From positions 2,170,001 through 2,234,000 of the forward strand of contig NZ_JQNR01000005.1 of assembly GCF_000745345.1 (NCBI RefSeq): a stretch of 64,000 nt of DNA, in the 5' to 3' direction. Position numbers and translations under genes: made by a program. Shown one piece after another: positions 1-8,107 of the stretch (its first letter is position 1; every line of letters starts with the position of its first letter). The notes under the pieces are model-generated. The model saw only the letters and a list, made by a program, of their open reading frames with translations. It made no database searches and was not told where the DNA came from. Source of the stretch: Actinacidiphila yeochonensis CN732. GTDB taxonomy: Bacteria; Actinomycetota; Actinomycetes; Streptomycetales; Streptomycetaceae.

Positions 1-123
1 GGCGTCGCTCCACCGCGCCCAGTCCTCGTAGTGCCACAGCAGCCAGATCTCGAAGCACGGTGAGCTGATCGCGACGCCGATCCCCAGCGCGCGTGCCCGG
101 TCGCAGGCGGCTTCGAGGCGCAT
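1..123 (-). CDS. RloB-like protein, fragment running off the left edge
   Basis: Reading leftwards from an ATG at 123, the strand encodes about 41 residues of high-GC3 sequence, including SSPCFEIWLLWHYEDW. This closely matches the hallmark SNPCFELWLL-HFED block of the RloB family (proteins often linked to restriction or abortive-infection islands, function poorly defined). The rest of the protein lies outside the window. In RloB proteins about 90-100 residues with a YxxVxEGxxTE-like start normally precede this block. The same frame stays open to the right of 123, but codon use becomes poor and no such motif appears before the opposite-strand gene begins at 337. The copy may therefore be 5'-truncated. 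Identity rests on one motif. Confidence 0.5.
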   Translation of the reverse strand, partial: MRLEAACDRARALGIGVAISSPCFEIWLLWHYEDWARWSDA

Positions 124-336
124 GGATGCCCCGTTTGGGGGAACGTTGGACCACCCGTATCTCACGCTCCGTGAACGAGGGGCAACCATCGCGTGAAGCA
201 TGGTCCGGGTGGCGTCCGGCGCAAGACCAAGTCAACGTTCCGCAAATACATTGCCGGTGCCGCACGGGCGCCGCCCGCGCGGCTTTCGCGCGGTGTGCGC
301 GCCCGCGCACCGCGCCGGACTGGGGCGGGGTGGGAC

Positions 337-729
337 ATGGCCCGGGAGGCCGGGGGCATCGTTGTCGGGAGTTCCGGCACGCGATGCCACATCGACATCG
401 ACGAGGACGGCTGGTACGCCTGGCGGTTGACGGCCAACAACGGCCGGGTGATCGCCCTGGGGGTGGGCACGTACCGCGAGGACACGCAGTGCCGTGCCGC
501 TTTCGAGGCGCTCTGCTCGGACGCGGGGAAGCTGGTCGGCGGGGTCCAGCACGCCGCGGAGGCCAACGGGTGGGTCTGGCGCGCCCGGGACGCCGGGGGA
601 CGGACGCGGGCGGTGTCGGCGCGCGCCTACGAGCGCCACTCCACCTGCCAGGCCGCCTACGACCGGTTCCGGATGCTGCTGGGTGTGCTGGCCGAAACCG
701 GAATCATCCCGTGGGGTGACACCGCCTGA
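337..729 (+). CDS. small DUF1508/YegP-like two-repeat protein
   Basis: This encodes 130 residues from an ATG at 337. An in-frame ATG at 193 exists, but the 48 extra residues are arginine/alanine-rich and unlike a conserved domain. The protein contains two similar blocks. The first (about residues 25-60) is GWYAWRLTANNGRVIA followed by a Tyr and a Cys-containing helix. The second (about 75-115) is GWVWRARDAGGRTRAVSARA followed by YERHSTCQAAYDRF. The W-x-W, GR-x-A and small-residue/Tyr pattern resembles the tandem DUF1508 (YegP-like) fold. The family has no firm biochemical role. It is followed by 141 bp before pstC, with no sign that the two are co-functional. Confidence 0.6.
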   Translation: MAREAGGIVVGSSGTRCHIDIDEDGWYAWRLTANNGRVIALGVGTYREDTQCRAAFEALCSDAGKLVGGVQHAAEANGWVWRARDAGGRTRAVSARAYERHSTCQAAYDRFRMLLGVLAETGIIPWGDTA

Positions 730-870
730 TCACTCGTGTGCGTCCAGTGAAGGAATTCGACGTTCCGATTACGACAACCGCACGCAGATGAACGGAAGTT
801 GCCTCTACGGGTGCTGTCGTTCACACAAGCGTGCGGGACCGGCCACCGGTTGACGTGAGCGTGTCGTGCC

Positions 871-1890
871 GTGACGACACCGACTCCGGCGGGGTCGGCC
901 GAGGCGGCGCGGGCCGCCGACCGGCCCCGCCGCCTGCACTCCGACTCCGGCCTGCCCGACCGGCTCTTCCGCGGCACGGCCCGTGCCGGCGGCGGCCTCG
1001 TCCTCGCGGTGATGCTGCTCGTCGGCGGCTTCCTGCTCTACCAGGCGTGGCAGGCCCTGCGCCGGGCCGGCTTCTCCTTCCTCACCACCGCCCAATGGGA
1101 CCCGGACGCCGGCCACTTCGGCATCGCCGCCGTCCTCACCGGCACCATCCTGATCGCCCTCGTCGCCGTGGTCTTCGCGGTGCCGCTGGCGACCGGAACC
1201 GCGCTGTACATCTCCGAGTACGCGCCGCAGCGGCTGCGCCGCACCCTGGTCAGCGTGATCGACCTGATGGCCGCGGTGCCGTCGGTGGTCTACGGCCTGT
1301 GGGGGCTCTTCTTCCTCCAGGGCAAGGTGATCGGGCTGGCCCGCTGGCTGTCGACGTACTTCGGCTGGTTCCCGCCGTTCAAGGTCGACGGCGCCGACCC
1401 GCACGACCCGCTCGCCACCGCGACGGTCTACACCGCGTCCACGTTCGTGGCGGGCATGGTGGTGGCGATGATGGTCACCCCGATCATCTGCTCCATCATG
1501 CGGGAGGTCTTCTCGCAGGCCCCGGTCGGCGAGCGGGAGGGCGCGTTCGCCCTCGGCGCCACCCGGTGGGGGATGGTCCGGGCCGTGGTGCTGCCCTTCG
1601 GCGCCGGCGGCATGATCGGCGGCACCATGCTCGGCCTCGGCCGGGCGCTGGGCGAGACCATCGGCGTCTACCTGGTGATCTCCCCGGTCTTCGCCGTCCA
1701 GTGGCACGTCCTGCAGAGCGGCACCAGTTCGGTGTCCTCCCTCATCGCCCTGCGCTACGGCGAGGCCAGTTCGTTCGGCATGTCCGCGCTCATGGCGGCG
1801 GGCCTCGCCCTGTTCCTGATGACGCTGGTGGTCAACTTCGCCGCGTCCTCGATCGTCGCCCGCAGCCGCTCCGGCGCCACCGCCGAGTAG
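871..1890 (+). CDS. pstC: PstC-type ABC phosphate permease subunit
   Basis: This encodes 339 residues from GTG 871. After a hydrophilic N terminus there is one membrane segment (about residues 45-70), then the MetI-like permease domain with about five more helices. The permease-ATPase coupling loop is visible as EREGAFALGATRWGMVRAVV (about residues 222-241). The block MAAVPSVVYGLWGLFFLQG is typical of PstC. The PstCA heterodimer forms the membrane channel of high-affinity phosphate importers. It starts the plus-strand set that continues with pstA 47 bp downstream and ends with pstB at 12107. Unlike standard operons, no pstS precedes it. A GTTCAC half-site lies at 819, but without the adjacent direct repeat expected for a PHO box. 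Confidence 0.88.
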   Translation: MTTPTPAGSAEAARAADRPRRLHSDSGLPDRLFRGTARAGGGLVLAVMLLVGGFLLYQAWQALRRAGFSFLTTAQWDPDAGHFGIAAVLTGTILIALVAVVFAVPLATGTALYISEYAPQRLRRTLVSVIDLMAAVPSVVYGLWGLFFLQGKVIGLARWLSTYFGWFPPFKVDGADPHDPLATATVYTASTFVAGMVVAMMVTPIICSIMREVFSQAPVGEREGAFALGATRWGMVRAVVLPFGAGGMIGGTMLGLGRALGETIGVYLVISPVFAVQWHVLQSGTSSVSSLIALRYGEASSFGMSALMAAGLALFLMTLVVNFAASSIVARSRSGATAE

Positions 1891-1937
1891 CCCGGCAGGC
1901 CCGCACAGCCGGGGCCTGAGCAAGGAGACCACTTCGT

Positions 1938-3644
1938 ATGACCACCGACGCGACGGGCGCCCCGCCACCCCACCACGCTCGGCCAGACCACACCGCCCCG
2001 CCGGTCCCGCAGGCCCCGGCCGGCCCGGCCGCCTTCGCCGAGGCCGAGACGGTGGTCCTCGACCCCGTGGGCCCCGCCGGTCCCGCAGGCCCTGCCGGTT
2101 TCGCCGTTCCTGCCGGTTTCGCCGGGCCGGGGGGAGCCGGCGGCGCGGACCACGCGGGCAAGCGGTCCGGCTCCCGTCCGACAACGATTCCGGTGCCTCG
2201 GCCCGACGCGGCGGAGCGGCGCCGCACCACCTCCACCGTCCGGCAGACGGACGTGTTCGCGGTGTTCGGCGCCGCGCTCGCCTCGCTCTCCCTGACCTGG
2301 CTGTTCTTCACCCGTCTCGCGCCCTTCAGCGGCACGCTCGGCTTCGTCGTCTTCGCCTACCTGCTCTTCCTCGCGATCTACGCGCTGCTCGTCTCGTACG
2401 ACGAGGAGGGGCCGGCGGTCCGCGACCGGCTGGCGTCGGTGGTGGTGCACACGCTGGCGGTGCTGCTGCTGGTGGCGCTGGTCTTCGTGCTCGTCTACAC
2501 GCTCTGGTCCGGCCGCAAGGCCCTGCCGCACCTGAACTTCTTCACCCAGGACATGCAGAAGGCCGGCCCGCTGGACCCGCTGAGCGTCGGCGGCATCCGG
2601 CACGCCGTGCTCGGCACGCTGATCCAGATCTCCATCGCCCTGGTGCTCACCGTGCCGGCCGGCCTGCTCTGCGCGGTCTTCCTCAACGAGGTGCCGGGCC
2701 GCTACGCGCGCTTCGTGCGGACGGTGGTCGAGGCGATGACGGCGCTGCCGTCGGTGGTGGCCGGCCTGTTCATCTACGCCACCGCGATCCTCGTGCTGGG
2801 GATGCCCAAGTCCGGGCTGGCGGCGGCGCTCGCGCTGTCGGTGATGATGCTGCCGATCATCATCCGCGCCTCGGACGTGGTGATCCGGCTGGTGCCCGGC
2901 ACGCTGCGGGAGGCGTCGTACGCGCTGGGCTCTCCGCGCTGGCGGACGGTGTGGCACGTGGTGCTGCCCACCGCCCGGTCCGGGCTGACCACCGCGGTGA
3001 TCCTCGGCACCGCCCGCGGCGTGGGCGAGACCTCCCCGGTGCTGCTGACCGCGGGCTTCACCGCCGTCACCAACACCGACCCGACGCACAACCCGATGGT
3101 CTCGCTGCCGCTGGCCACGTTCGAGTTCGTGCAGTCCCCGCAGCCGGCGATGATCGCCCGCGGCTTCGGTACGGCCTCGGTGCTCGTCGTGCTGGTGCTG
3201 GTGCTCTTCGTGGTGGCCCGGGTGATCGGCGGCCGCGGCCCGGGCGCGCTGACCCGGCGCGGCACCCACCGCCGGGTGGTGGCCTCCCGCCGCGACCAGC
3301 AGCGCTTCGCCGAGCGGGCGGCGCTGCGGTCGGCCCTCGACGGGGGCCGCCCCGACGGCCCGTGGCGGCCGGCTCCAGCCGGTGCCGCCGGTGCCGCCGG
3401 TTCGCCCCCGTGGCCCGCTCCGGCCACCTCCGACCCCACCCGTCCGCTCCCGGCCGACCCCGGCGCCGTACCCGGCACCCGCGCCGAGACCGCGCCCGAC
3501 CCCGTACCCGACCCCGACACCGCCGCAGCGCCCGGCACCCCGGCCGACGACACCGGCCCGGCCCCCGAGAGCAGCCCCCGTACCACCACCAGCCAGGACT
3601 CGGAGCCCGGCGAGGGCCCCGCACAGGGAGTTGACGGAAAGTGA
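1938..3644 (+). CDS. pstA: PstA-type ABC permease subunit with long low-complexity ends
   Basis: This encodes 568 residues, far longer than ordinary PstA (about 300). Residues 1-95 are Pro/Ala/Gly-rich with collagen-like GPAGPAGPAG runs. Residues about 105-430 hold three N-terminal helices and then the MetI-like domain, with the coupling loop LREASYALGSPRWRTVWHVV and the PstA-like GVGETSPVLLTAG block. The last roughly 130 residues are Pro/Ala/Asp-rich and cytoplasmic or disordered. RBS AGGAG precedes the ATG at 1938. The stop overlaps the GTG of the next gene (GTGA), implying translational coupling to the anchored binding protein. The membrane core is clearly a PstC partner; the role of the extensions is unknown. 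Confidence 0.87.
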   Translation: MTTDATGAPPPHHARPDHTAPPVPQAPAGPAAFAEAETVVLDPVGPAGPAGPAGFAVPAGFAGPGGAGGADHAGKRSGSRPTTIPVPRPDAAERRRTTSTVRQTDVFAVFGAALASLSLTWLFFTRLAPFSGTLGFVVFAYLLFLAIYALLVSYDEEGPAVRDRLASVVVHTLAVLLLVALVFVLVYTLWSGRKALPHLNFFTQDMQKAGPLDPLSVGGIRHAVLGTLIQISIALVLTVPAGLLCAVFLNEVPGRYARFVRTVVEAMTALPSVVAGLFIYATAILVLGMPKSGLAAALALSVMMLPIIIRASDVVIRLVPGTLREASYALGSPRWRTVWHVVLPTARSGLTTAVILGTARGVGETSPVLLTAGFTAVTNTDPTHNPMVSLPLATFEFVQSPQPAMIARGFGTASVLVVLVLVLFVVARVIGGRGPGALTRRGTHRRVVASRRDQQRFAERAALRSALDGGRPDGPWRPAPAGAAGAAGSPPWPAPATSDPTRPLPADPGAVPGTRAETAPDPVPDPDTAAAPGTPADDTGPAPESSPRTTTSQDSEPGEGPAQGVDGK

Positions 3645-5374
3645 GAAGGATACGAGCAGCGGCAGCCACGGTCGCGCTGCTGATCAGCTCGCTGCTGATC
3701 GTCGGGCAGGGGCCGGTCGCCAACGCGACCACCTATGCCCGGATCAGCGGCGCGGGCTCCACCTGGAGCCAGAACGCCCTGGACCAGTGGCGCCGCAACG
3801 TGACGCAGTACGGCATGACCGTCGACTACCAGGGGACCGGCTCCTCCGACGGGCGCCAGCAGTTCAAGAACGGCACGGTCGACTTCGCCGTCTCCGAGAT
3901 CCCCTACGGCATGACCGAGTTCGGGGTGCGTGAACCTCCGCCCACCCGCGGCTACGCCTACATGCCGATCGTGGCCGGCGGTACCGCCTTCATGTACAAC
4001 CTCAAGATCGGCGGCAAGCGGGTCACCAACCTGCGGCTCAACGGCGACACGGTCTCCAAGATCTTCACCGGGAAGATCACCAACTGGTCGGACAAGCAGA
4101 TCGCGGCCGACAACCCCGGCCTCACGCTGCCCAACCGCAAGATCATCCCCGTGGTCCGCTCCGACGGCTCCGGCTCCACCGCCCAGTTCACGCTGTGGAT
4201 GTCCAAGCAGCACGGCGACGTCTGGAACGACTACTGCCGGCGCGTCAACAAGCCGGTGCCCTGCGGCCTGACCTCGTACTACCCCGTGGTGCCCGGCTCC
4301 GGGTTCATCTCCCAGTCCGGCTCGCTCGGCGTGTCCGGCTACACCCGGCAGAACTACGCCGAGGGCGCCATCACCTACGTCGAGTACTCGTACGCGCTGA
4401 CCACCGGCTTCCCGGTGGCCAAGATCGAGAACGCGGACGGCTACTACACCGAGCCCACGGCCTCCAACGTCGCGGTGGCGCTGACCAAGGCGACGATCAA
4501 CACCAACAAGAGCTCCTCGCAGTACCTCACGCAGATCCTCGACAACGTCTACACGTACAAGGACCCGCGCACGTACCCGCTGTCGAGCTACAGCTACATG
4601 ATCCTGCCCACCACGCTCGCCGCCCCGCTCAACGCGGACAAGGGCCGCACGCTGGGCGCGTTCGGGTACTACTTCCTGTGCGAGGGGCAGCAACAGGCCG
4701 GGAAGCTGGGCTACTCACCGCTGCCGATCAACCTGGTGCAGGCCGGGTTCGACCAGCTCAAGCGGGTCCCCGGCGTGCAGACGCAGTCGATCAACGTCGC
4801 GGGCTGCGACAACCCCACCTTCTCCTCCGACGGCACCAACACGCTCGCCAAGAAGGCCCCTTACCCGGCGTCGTGTGACAAGGCCGGCACCACGCAGTGC
4901 TCGTCGGGCACCGGCGGCGCGGCCAAGACGTCCACAACCGTCAAGGCCTCGGCAGGGGGCAACCACTCCTCCGGCACCACCTCGACGACCGCCGGCAGCA
5001 CCACCTCGGGCAGCCCGTCCGCCGGTACGGCGTCCGCCGGAGGCACCTCCGGGTCCGGCGGCACCACCGCCACCACGGGCGGCGCCTCGGGCGCCTCCGG
5101 CAGCTCCACCACCTCGGTGGACCCCGACACCGGCCAGGCGATCGGCACCGCCACCGGCGGCGGTGACGGCGGCAGCCAGGACATCGCGGCCTCCACCGTG
5201 TCGGTCGGCTCCGACTCGTTCTGGGGCCTGCGCACCTGGCTGATGGTGCTGTCCTCCCTGGTGCTGCTCGGCGTGGTGCTCGCCCCGCCGACGATCTCCC
5301 GCCGGCTGGCGGCGAGAAGCGCCGCCCGTTCCGCCTCGGCCGTCGACGACCGCAGGGGAGGCCCGCGATGGTGA
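3641..5374 (+). CDS. PstS-family binding protein with C-terminal membrane anchor
   Basis: This encodes 577 residues. A signal peptide (about 1-29, ending VANA) is followed by a PstS phosphate-binding domain. Canonical blocks are visible: ISGAGSTW (35-42), VDYQGTGSSDGRQQF (61-75), DFAVSEIPYGM (81-91) and VVRSDGSGSTAQFTLWM (171-187), the last being the phosphate-coordinating loop. A Ser/Gly/Thr-rich linker of about 100 residues then leads to one transmembrane helix (about 531-549) and a basic cytoplasmic tail. There is no lipobox, so anchoring is by a C-terminal helix rather than the lipid used by standard actinobacterial PstS. It overlaps pstA by 4 nt and the next gene by 7 nt. Ligand specificity could still be phosphate, given the intact loop. 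Confidence 0.87.
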   Translation: MRRIRAAAATVALLISSLLIVGQGPVANATTYARISGAGSTWSQNALDQWRRNVTQYGMTVDYQGTGSSDGRQQFKNGTVDFAVSEIPYGMTEFGVREPPPTRGYAYMPIVAGGTAFMYNLKIGGKRVTNLRLNGDTVSKIFTGKITNWSDKQIAADNPGLTLPNRKIIPVVRSDGSGSTAQFTLWMSKQHGDVWNDYCRRVNKPVPCGLTSYYPVVPGSGFISQSGSLGVSGYTRQNYAEGAITYVEYSYALTTGFPVAKIENADGYYTEPTASNVAVALTKATINTNKSSSQYLTQILDNVYTYKDPRTYPLSSYSYMILPTTLAAPLNADKGRTLGAFGYYFLCEGQQQAGKLGYSPLPINLVQAGFDQLKRVPGVQTQSINVAGCDNPTFSSDGTNTLAKKAPYPASCDKAGTTQCSSGTGGAAKTSTTVKASAGGNHSSGTTSTTAGSTTSGSPSAGTASAGGTSGSGGTTATTGGASGASGSSTTSVDPDTGQAIGTATGGGDGGSQDIAASTVSVGSDSFWGLRTWLMVLSSLVLLGVVLAPPTISRRLAARSAARSASAVDDRRGGPRW

Positions 5375-7860
5375 TCCGCAACCCCGGCCGCGCGGCGGGG
5401 ACGGCCCGCGCCCGCGCCGGCAACCTCGTGGCGGCGCTGCTCGCCGCCCTCGGCCTGGTCCTGCTGCCGCTGCCCGCCGGGGTGAGCAGCGCGCGAGCCG
5501 ACTCGGGGACCACTACGGAGACCGGCTCCGCGGTCACCAAGTCGGGCACCAAGGGCACCTACGACGACTTCTCCGGCCTCAAGGTCACCGTCGAGCAGAC
5601 CGAACACCTGCGCGGCCAGGGCGTCAAGGTCACCTGGACCGGGGGAGCGCCGACCATCCCGGCCGGCACCACACCGCTGCTGGGCAACTTCCTCCAGATC
5701 ATGCAGTGCTGGGGGAACTCGCCGGACGGGCCCGACCCCGACCAGTGCGAGTTCGGGGAGAACCCCGCCTACAGCGTCACCCAGACGTCGACGCGGACGG
5801 TGGGCGGCGGCTTCCCGGACCCGCTGGAGCCCACCGAGCGGACCATCCCCTTCCGCCCGGTGCGGGGCGACACGGTGACCGACCCCACCACGTACTTCAC
5901 CCCCCTCACCACCAACGAGATGGACTACGCGCCCACCGGGGCGGACGGCGCCGGAGCGGACGTCTTCGACGTGGAGTCCGCCGTCGACGCCGACTACATG
6001 GGCTGCGGGAGCGTGGCCAAGTCCGGGGACACCCCCGAGCCGTGCTGGCTGGTTGTGGTGCCGCGCGGCACCCATGAGCCCGACGGGACCGTGCCGAGCC
6101 TGGGCCTGCGCAGCTCGGCGCTGTCGGCGAGCAACTGGGCGCAGCGGATCGTCTTCCGGCTCGGCTTCGACCCGATCGGCTCCTACTGCCCGATCGGGCA
6201 GAAGGAGGTGGAGACCATCGGCTCGGAGATGGCCTCCGAGGCGCTGACCGCGTGGCAGCCCACGCTGTGCACCGAGGACAAGATCACCTTCGGCTACGAG
6301 CAGCAGAGCGAGGACTTCGCCCGTACGCAGGTGACCGCGCCGACCGACGGCTCGCCCATGATGGCGTTCGTGGAGTCCCCGGTCACCCCGGCCGAGGGCG
6401 GGTCACCCATCGTGCACGCGCCCCTGGCGCTCTCCGGCCTGGTGATCGCCTACAACATCGAGACGCCGGACTCGACCCGCCAGATTCCCCGGCTGCGGCT
6501 GAACGCACGGCTGCTGGCCAAGATGCTGACCACCTCCTACCAGTACGACCTGCCGGGTCCGACCAGCCAGTTCGCCCGGGGGGACCTGAACCCGAAGAAC
6601 CCCACGAGCCTCATCACGGACCCGGAGTTCCTCGCCCTGAACCCCGGTTTCACCCACACGGTGCGGCAGTACGAGGACATCGCGGTGCCGCAGACCAGCG
6701 CCGACTACATCGCGACCCTCTGGCGCTGGCTGCGCTCGGACCCGGACGCGCGCAACTTCCTCGCGGGCAAGCCCGACCCCTGGGGCATGACCATCAACCC
6801 GAGCGCGCTCAAGGAGCTGACGCCGGCGACGAACACCACGATCAACTCGTTCCCGCGCACCGATCCCACGAAGTGGGTCCCCGTGGCGGAAGCCCCCAAC
6901 TTCTCCATCGACTCCGTGGGGACGAACCCCTACACGAACGGGCTGCACGACTCCGCGGTGCGGGTGGCCACGCACGCGCAGCCCGGATACACGGGCGTCC
7001 TCGGGCAGACGACCACCGGCTACACCTTCACGACCAACGGGTACAACGGCCCGGGTGACGCCTTCAACCTGGGCGTCACCGACGCGGCGACCGCCGCCCG
7101 CTACCGGCTGGGCACGGCTGAACTGCTCAACTCCGACGGGCAGTTCGTCGCCCCGACGGTCAACTCGCTGACCACCGCGGCGAACGCGATGAAGCAGGGG
7201 AGCACCCCCGGGGTGCTCGACCAGAACCCGGGTCTGAAGACGTCGGGGGCCTACCCGCTCACCACGATCACCTACGGCGCCGCCCCCACCGGCCTCGACG
7301 CGACCACCAGGGCCGACTACGCCAAGCTGATCCGCTACGCGGTCGGCGACGGCCAGCAGACCGGAGTGGGCCCCGGCCTGCTGCCGCCGGGCTACGCACC
7401 GCTCACCACCTCCCTGCGCGAGCAGGCCCTCGCCGCCGCGACCGCGCTGGTCAAGGGGGTGTCGCCCAGCCAGGCCGCGGGCGACTCCGACAGCGGGGGG
7501 TCCGGCGGCCCGGACGCGGCCGGCGGCTTCGACTCGTCCGCCGCCTCGGGCGGCACCGGCGGAGCCGTGGCGCCGAGCGCCTCCGTCCAGCCGACCGCCA
7601 CCGCCACCGCGACCGCATCGCCGACCGCGTCGGCCGCGGCGGGCGGCGGCGGGAGCGGGGGGTCCGGAACCGGCAACGCCGCCTCGTCCCAGGGCACGAC
7701 CTCCGGGGTCCTGCTCGGCGCGGTCCGCTGGGTGCTGCTCACCGTGCTGGCCGTGGGCCTGGCCGGTTCGGTCGGCGGTCCGCTGCTGATCAGGGCCGGG
7801 ATGATCGGCGCGGGCCGGCCCGCCGCCGGGGCGCGGCCATGGGGGCGGAGCACGGGATGA
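5368..7860 (+). CDS. 830-residue anchored surface protein with degenerate PstS-like domain
   Basis: A signal peptide (about 1-44, ARA/D) precedes a large extracellular region, a Ser/Gly/Thr/Ala-rich linker (about 690-775), one membrane helix (about 780-800) and a short basic tail. Residues about 351-390 (PLALSGLVIAYNIE, then LRLNARLLAKMLT) align by eye with PIVAGGTAFMYNLK and LRLNGDTVSKIFTG of the upstream PstS. A second match is NPGFT followed by VPQTSADYIATLWRWL (about 425-455) against NPGLT and RSDGSGSTAQFTLWM. The phosphate loop RSDGSGST is thus replaced by VPQTSADY, so ordinary phosphate binding is unlikely. Cysteine-rich inserts occur near residues 112-125 and 212-225. It starts inside the preceding gene, indicating one transcript. 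Function unknown; the PstS relationship is my own reading. Confidence 0.75.
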   Translation: MVIRNPGRAAGTARARAGNLVAALLAALGLVLLPLPAGVSSARADSGTTTETGSAVTKSGTKGTYDDFSGLKVTVEQTEHLRGQGVKVTWTGGAPTIPAGTTPLLGNFLQIMQCWGNSPDGPDPDQCEFGENPAYSVTQTSTRTVGGGFPDPLEPTERTIPFRPVRGDTVTDPTTYFTPLTTNEMDYAPTGADGAGADVFDVESAVDADYMGCGSVAKSGDTPEPCWLVVVPRGTHEPDGTVPSLGLRSSALSASNWAQRIVFRLGFDPIGSYCPIGQKEVETIGSEMASEALTAWQPTLCTEDKITFGYEQQSEDFARTQVTAPTDGSPMMAFVESPVTPAEGGSPIVHAPLALSGLVIAYNIETPDSTRQIPRLRLNARLLAKMLTTSYQYDLPGPTSQFARGDLNPKNPTSLITDPEFLALNPGFTHTVRQYEDIAVPQTSADYIATLWRWLRSDPDARNFLAGKPDPWGMTINPSALKELTPATNTTINSFPRTDPTKWVPVAEAPNFSIDSVGTNPYTNGLHDSAVRVATHAQPGYTGVLGQTTTGYTFTTNGYNGPGDAFNLGVTDAATAARYRLGTAELLNSDGQFVAPTVNSLTTAANAMKQGSTPGVLDQNPGLKTSGAYPLTTITYGAAPTGLDATTRADYAKLIRYAVGDGQQTGVGPGLLPPGYAPLTTSLREQALAAATALVKGVSPSQAAGDSDSGGSGGPDAAGGFDSSAASGGTGGAVAPSASVQPTATATATASPTASAAAGGGGSGGSGTGNAASSQGTTSGVLLGAVRWVLLTVLAVGLAGSVGGPLLIRAGMIGAGRPAAGARPWGRSTG

Positions 7861-8013
7861 CATCCGGCCGGGCAGTGGACACGACTGCCGCCGCGGGGAC
7901 CTACGCGCCCCGTGGAGGGAAATTCGAGGGTATTCCCCGAAGATTTCCGTTCACTTTTCCGGGGCTACTTTTTTGGTTGCCCGATGGAAATCCGAACGGC
8001 AAGATATTCACTG

Positions 8014-8030
8014 CCCGGCCGAAAGCCGGG
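8014..8030 (+). promoter_or_regulatory. hairpin in the AT-richer leader of the soluble PstS-like gene
   Basis: CCCGGC (8014-8019) and GCCGGG (8025-8030) enclose the loop CGAAA. The hairpin lies 77 nt before the GTG at 8108, inside a 247-nt gap (7861-8107) that is visibly less GC-rich than its surroundings. The gap contains a T-run at 7968-7975 and a GTTCAC half-site at 7949. This gap is the likely site of a separate promoter and 5' leader for the next gene. No known riboswitch class was recognised. Confidence 0.35.
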
Positions 8031-8107
8031 AATTGCGGGGGAGGGTGCTGGAAATCCCCCCGTGCACGTCACACGAGTAATTCCATCCGCATGACACGGA
8101 GGAAACA

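Noticed and set aside
193-336. Longer start (ATG 193) for the DUF1508-like gene
   Set aside because: The extra 48 residues are Arg/Ala-rich with no conserved look, and the conserved repeat begins soon after ATG 337.
819-829. GTTCACACAAG upstream of pstC (and GTTCACTTTTC at 7949) as PHO boxes
   Set aside because: Each is a single half-site. The 11-nt direct repeat partner required for a PhoP box is absent on either side, so phosphate control is not claimed.
8014-8030. Riboswitch upstream of the secreted PstS-like gene
   Set aside because: Only one short hairpin is evident; the conserved elements of known classes such as ydaO or cobalamin were not found.
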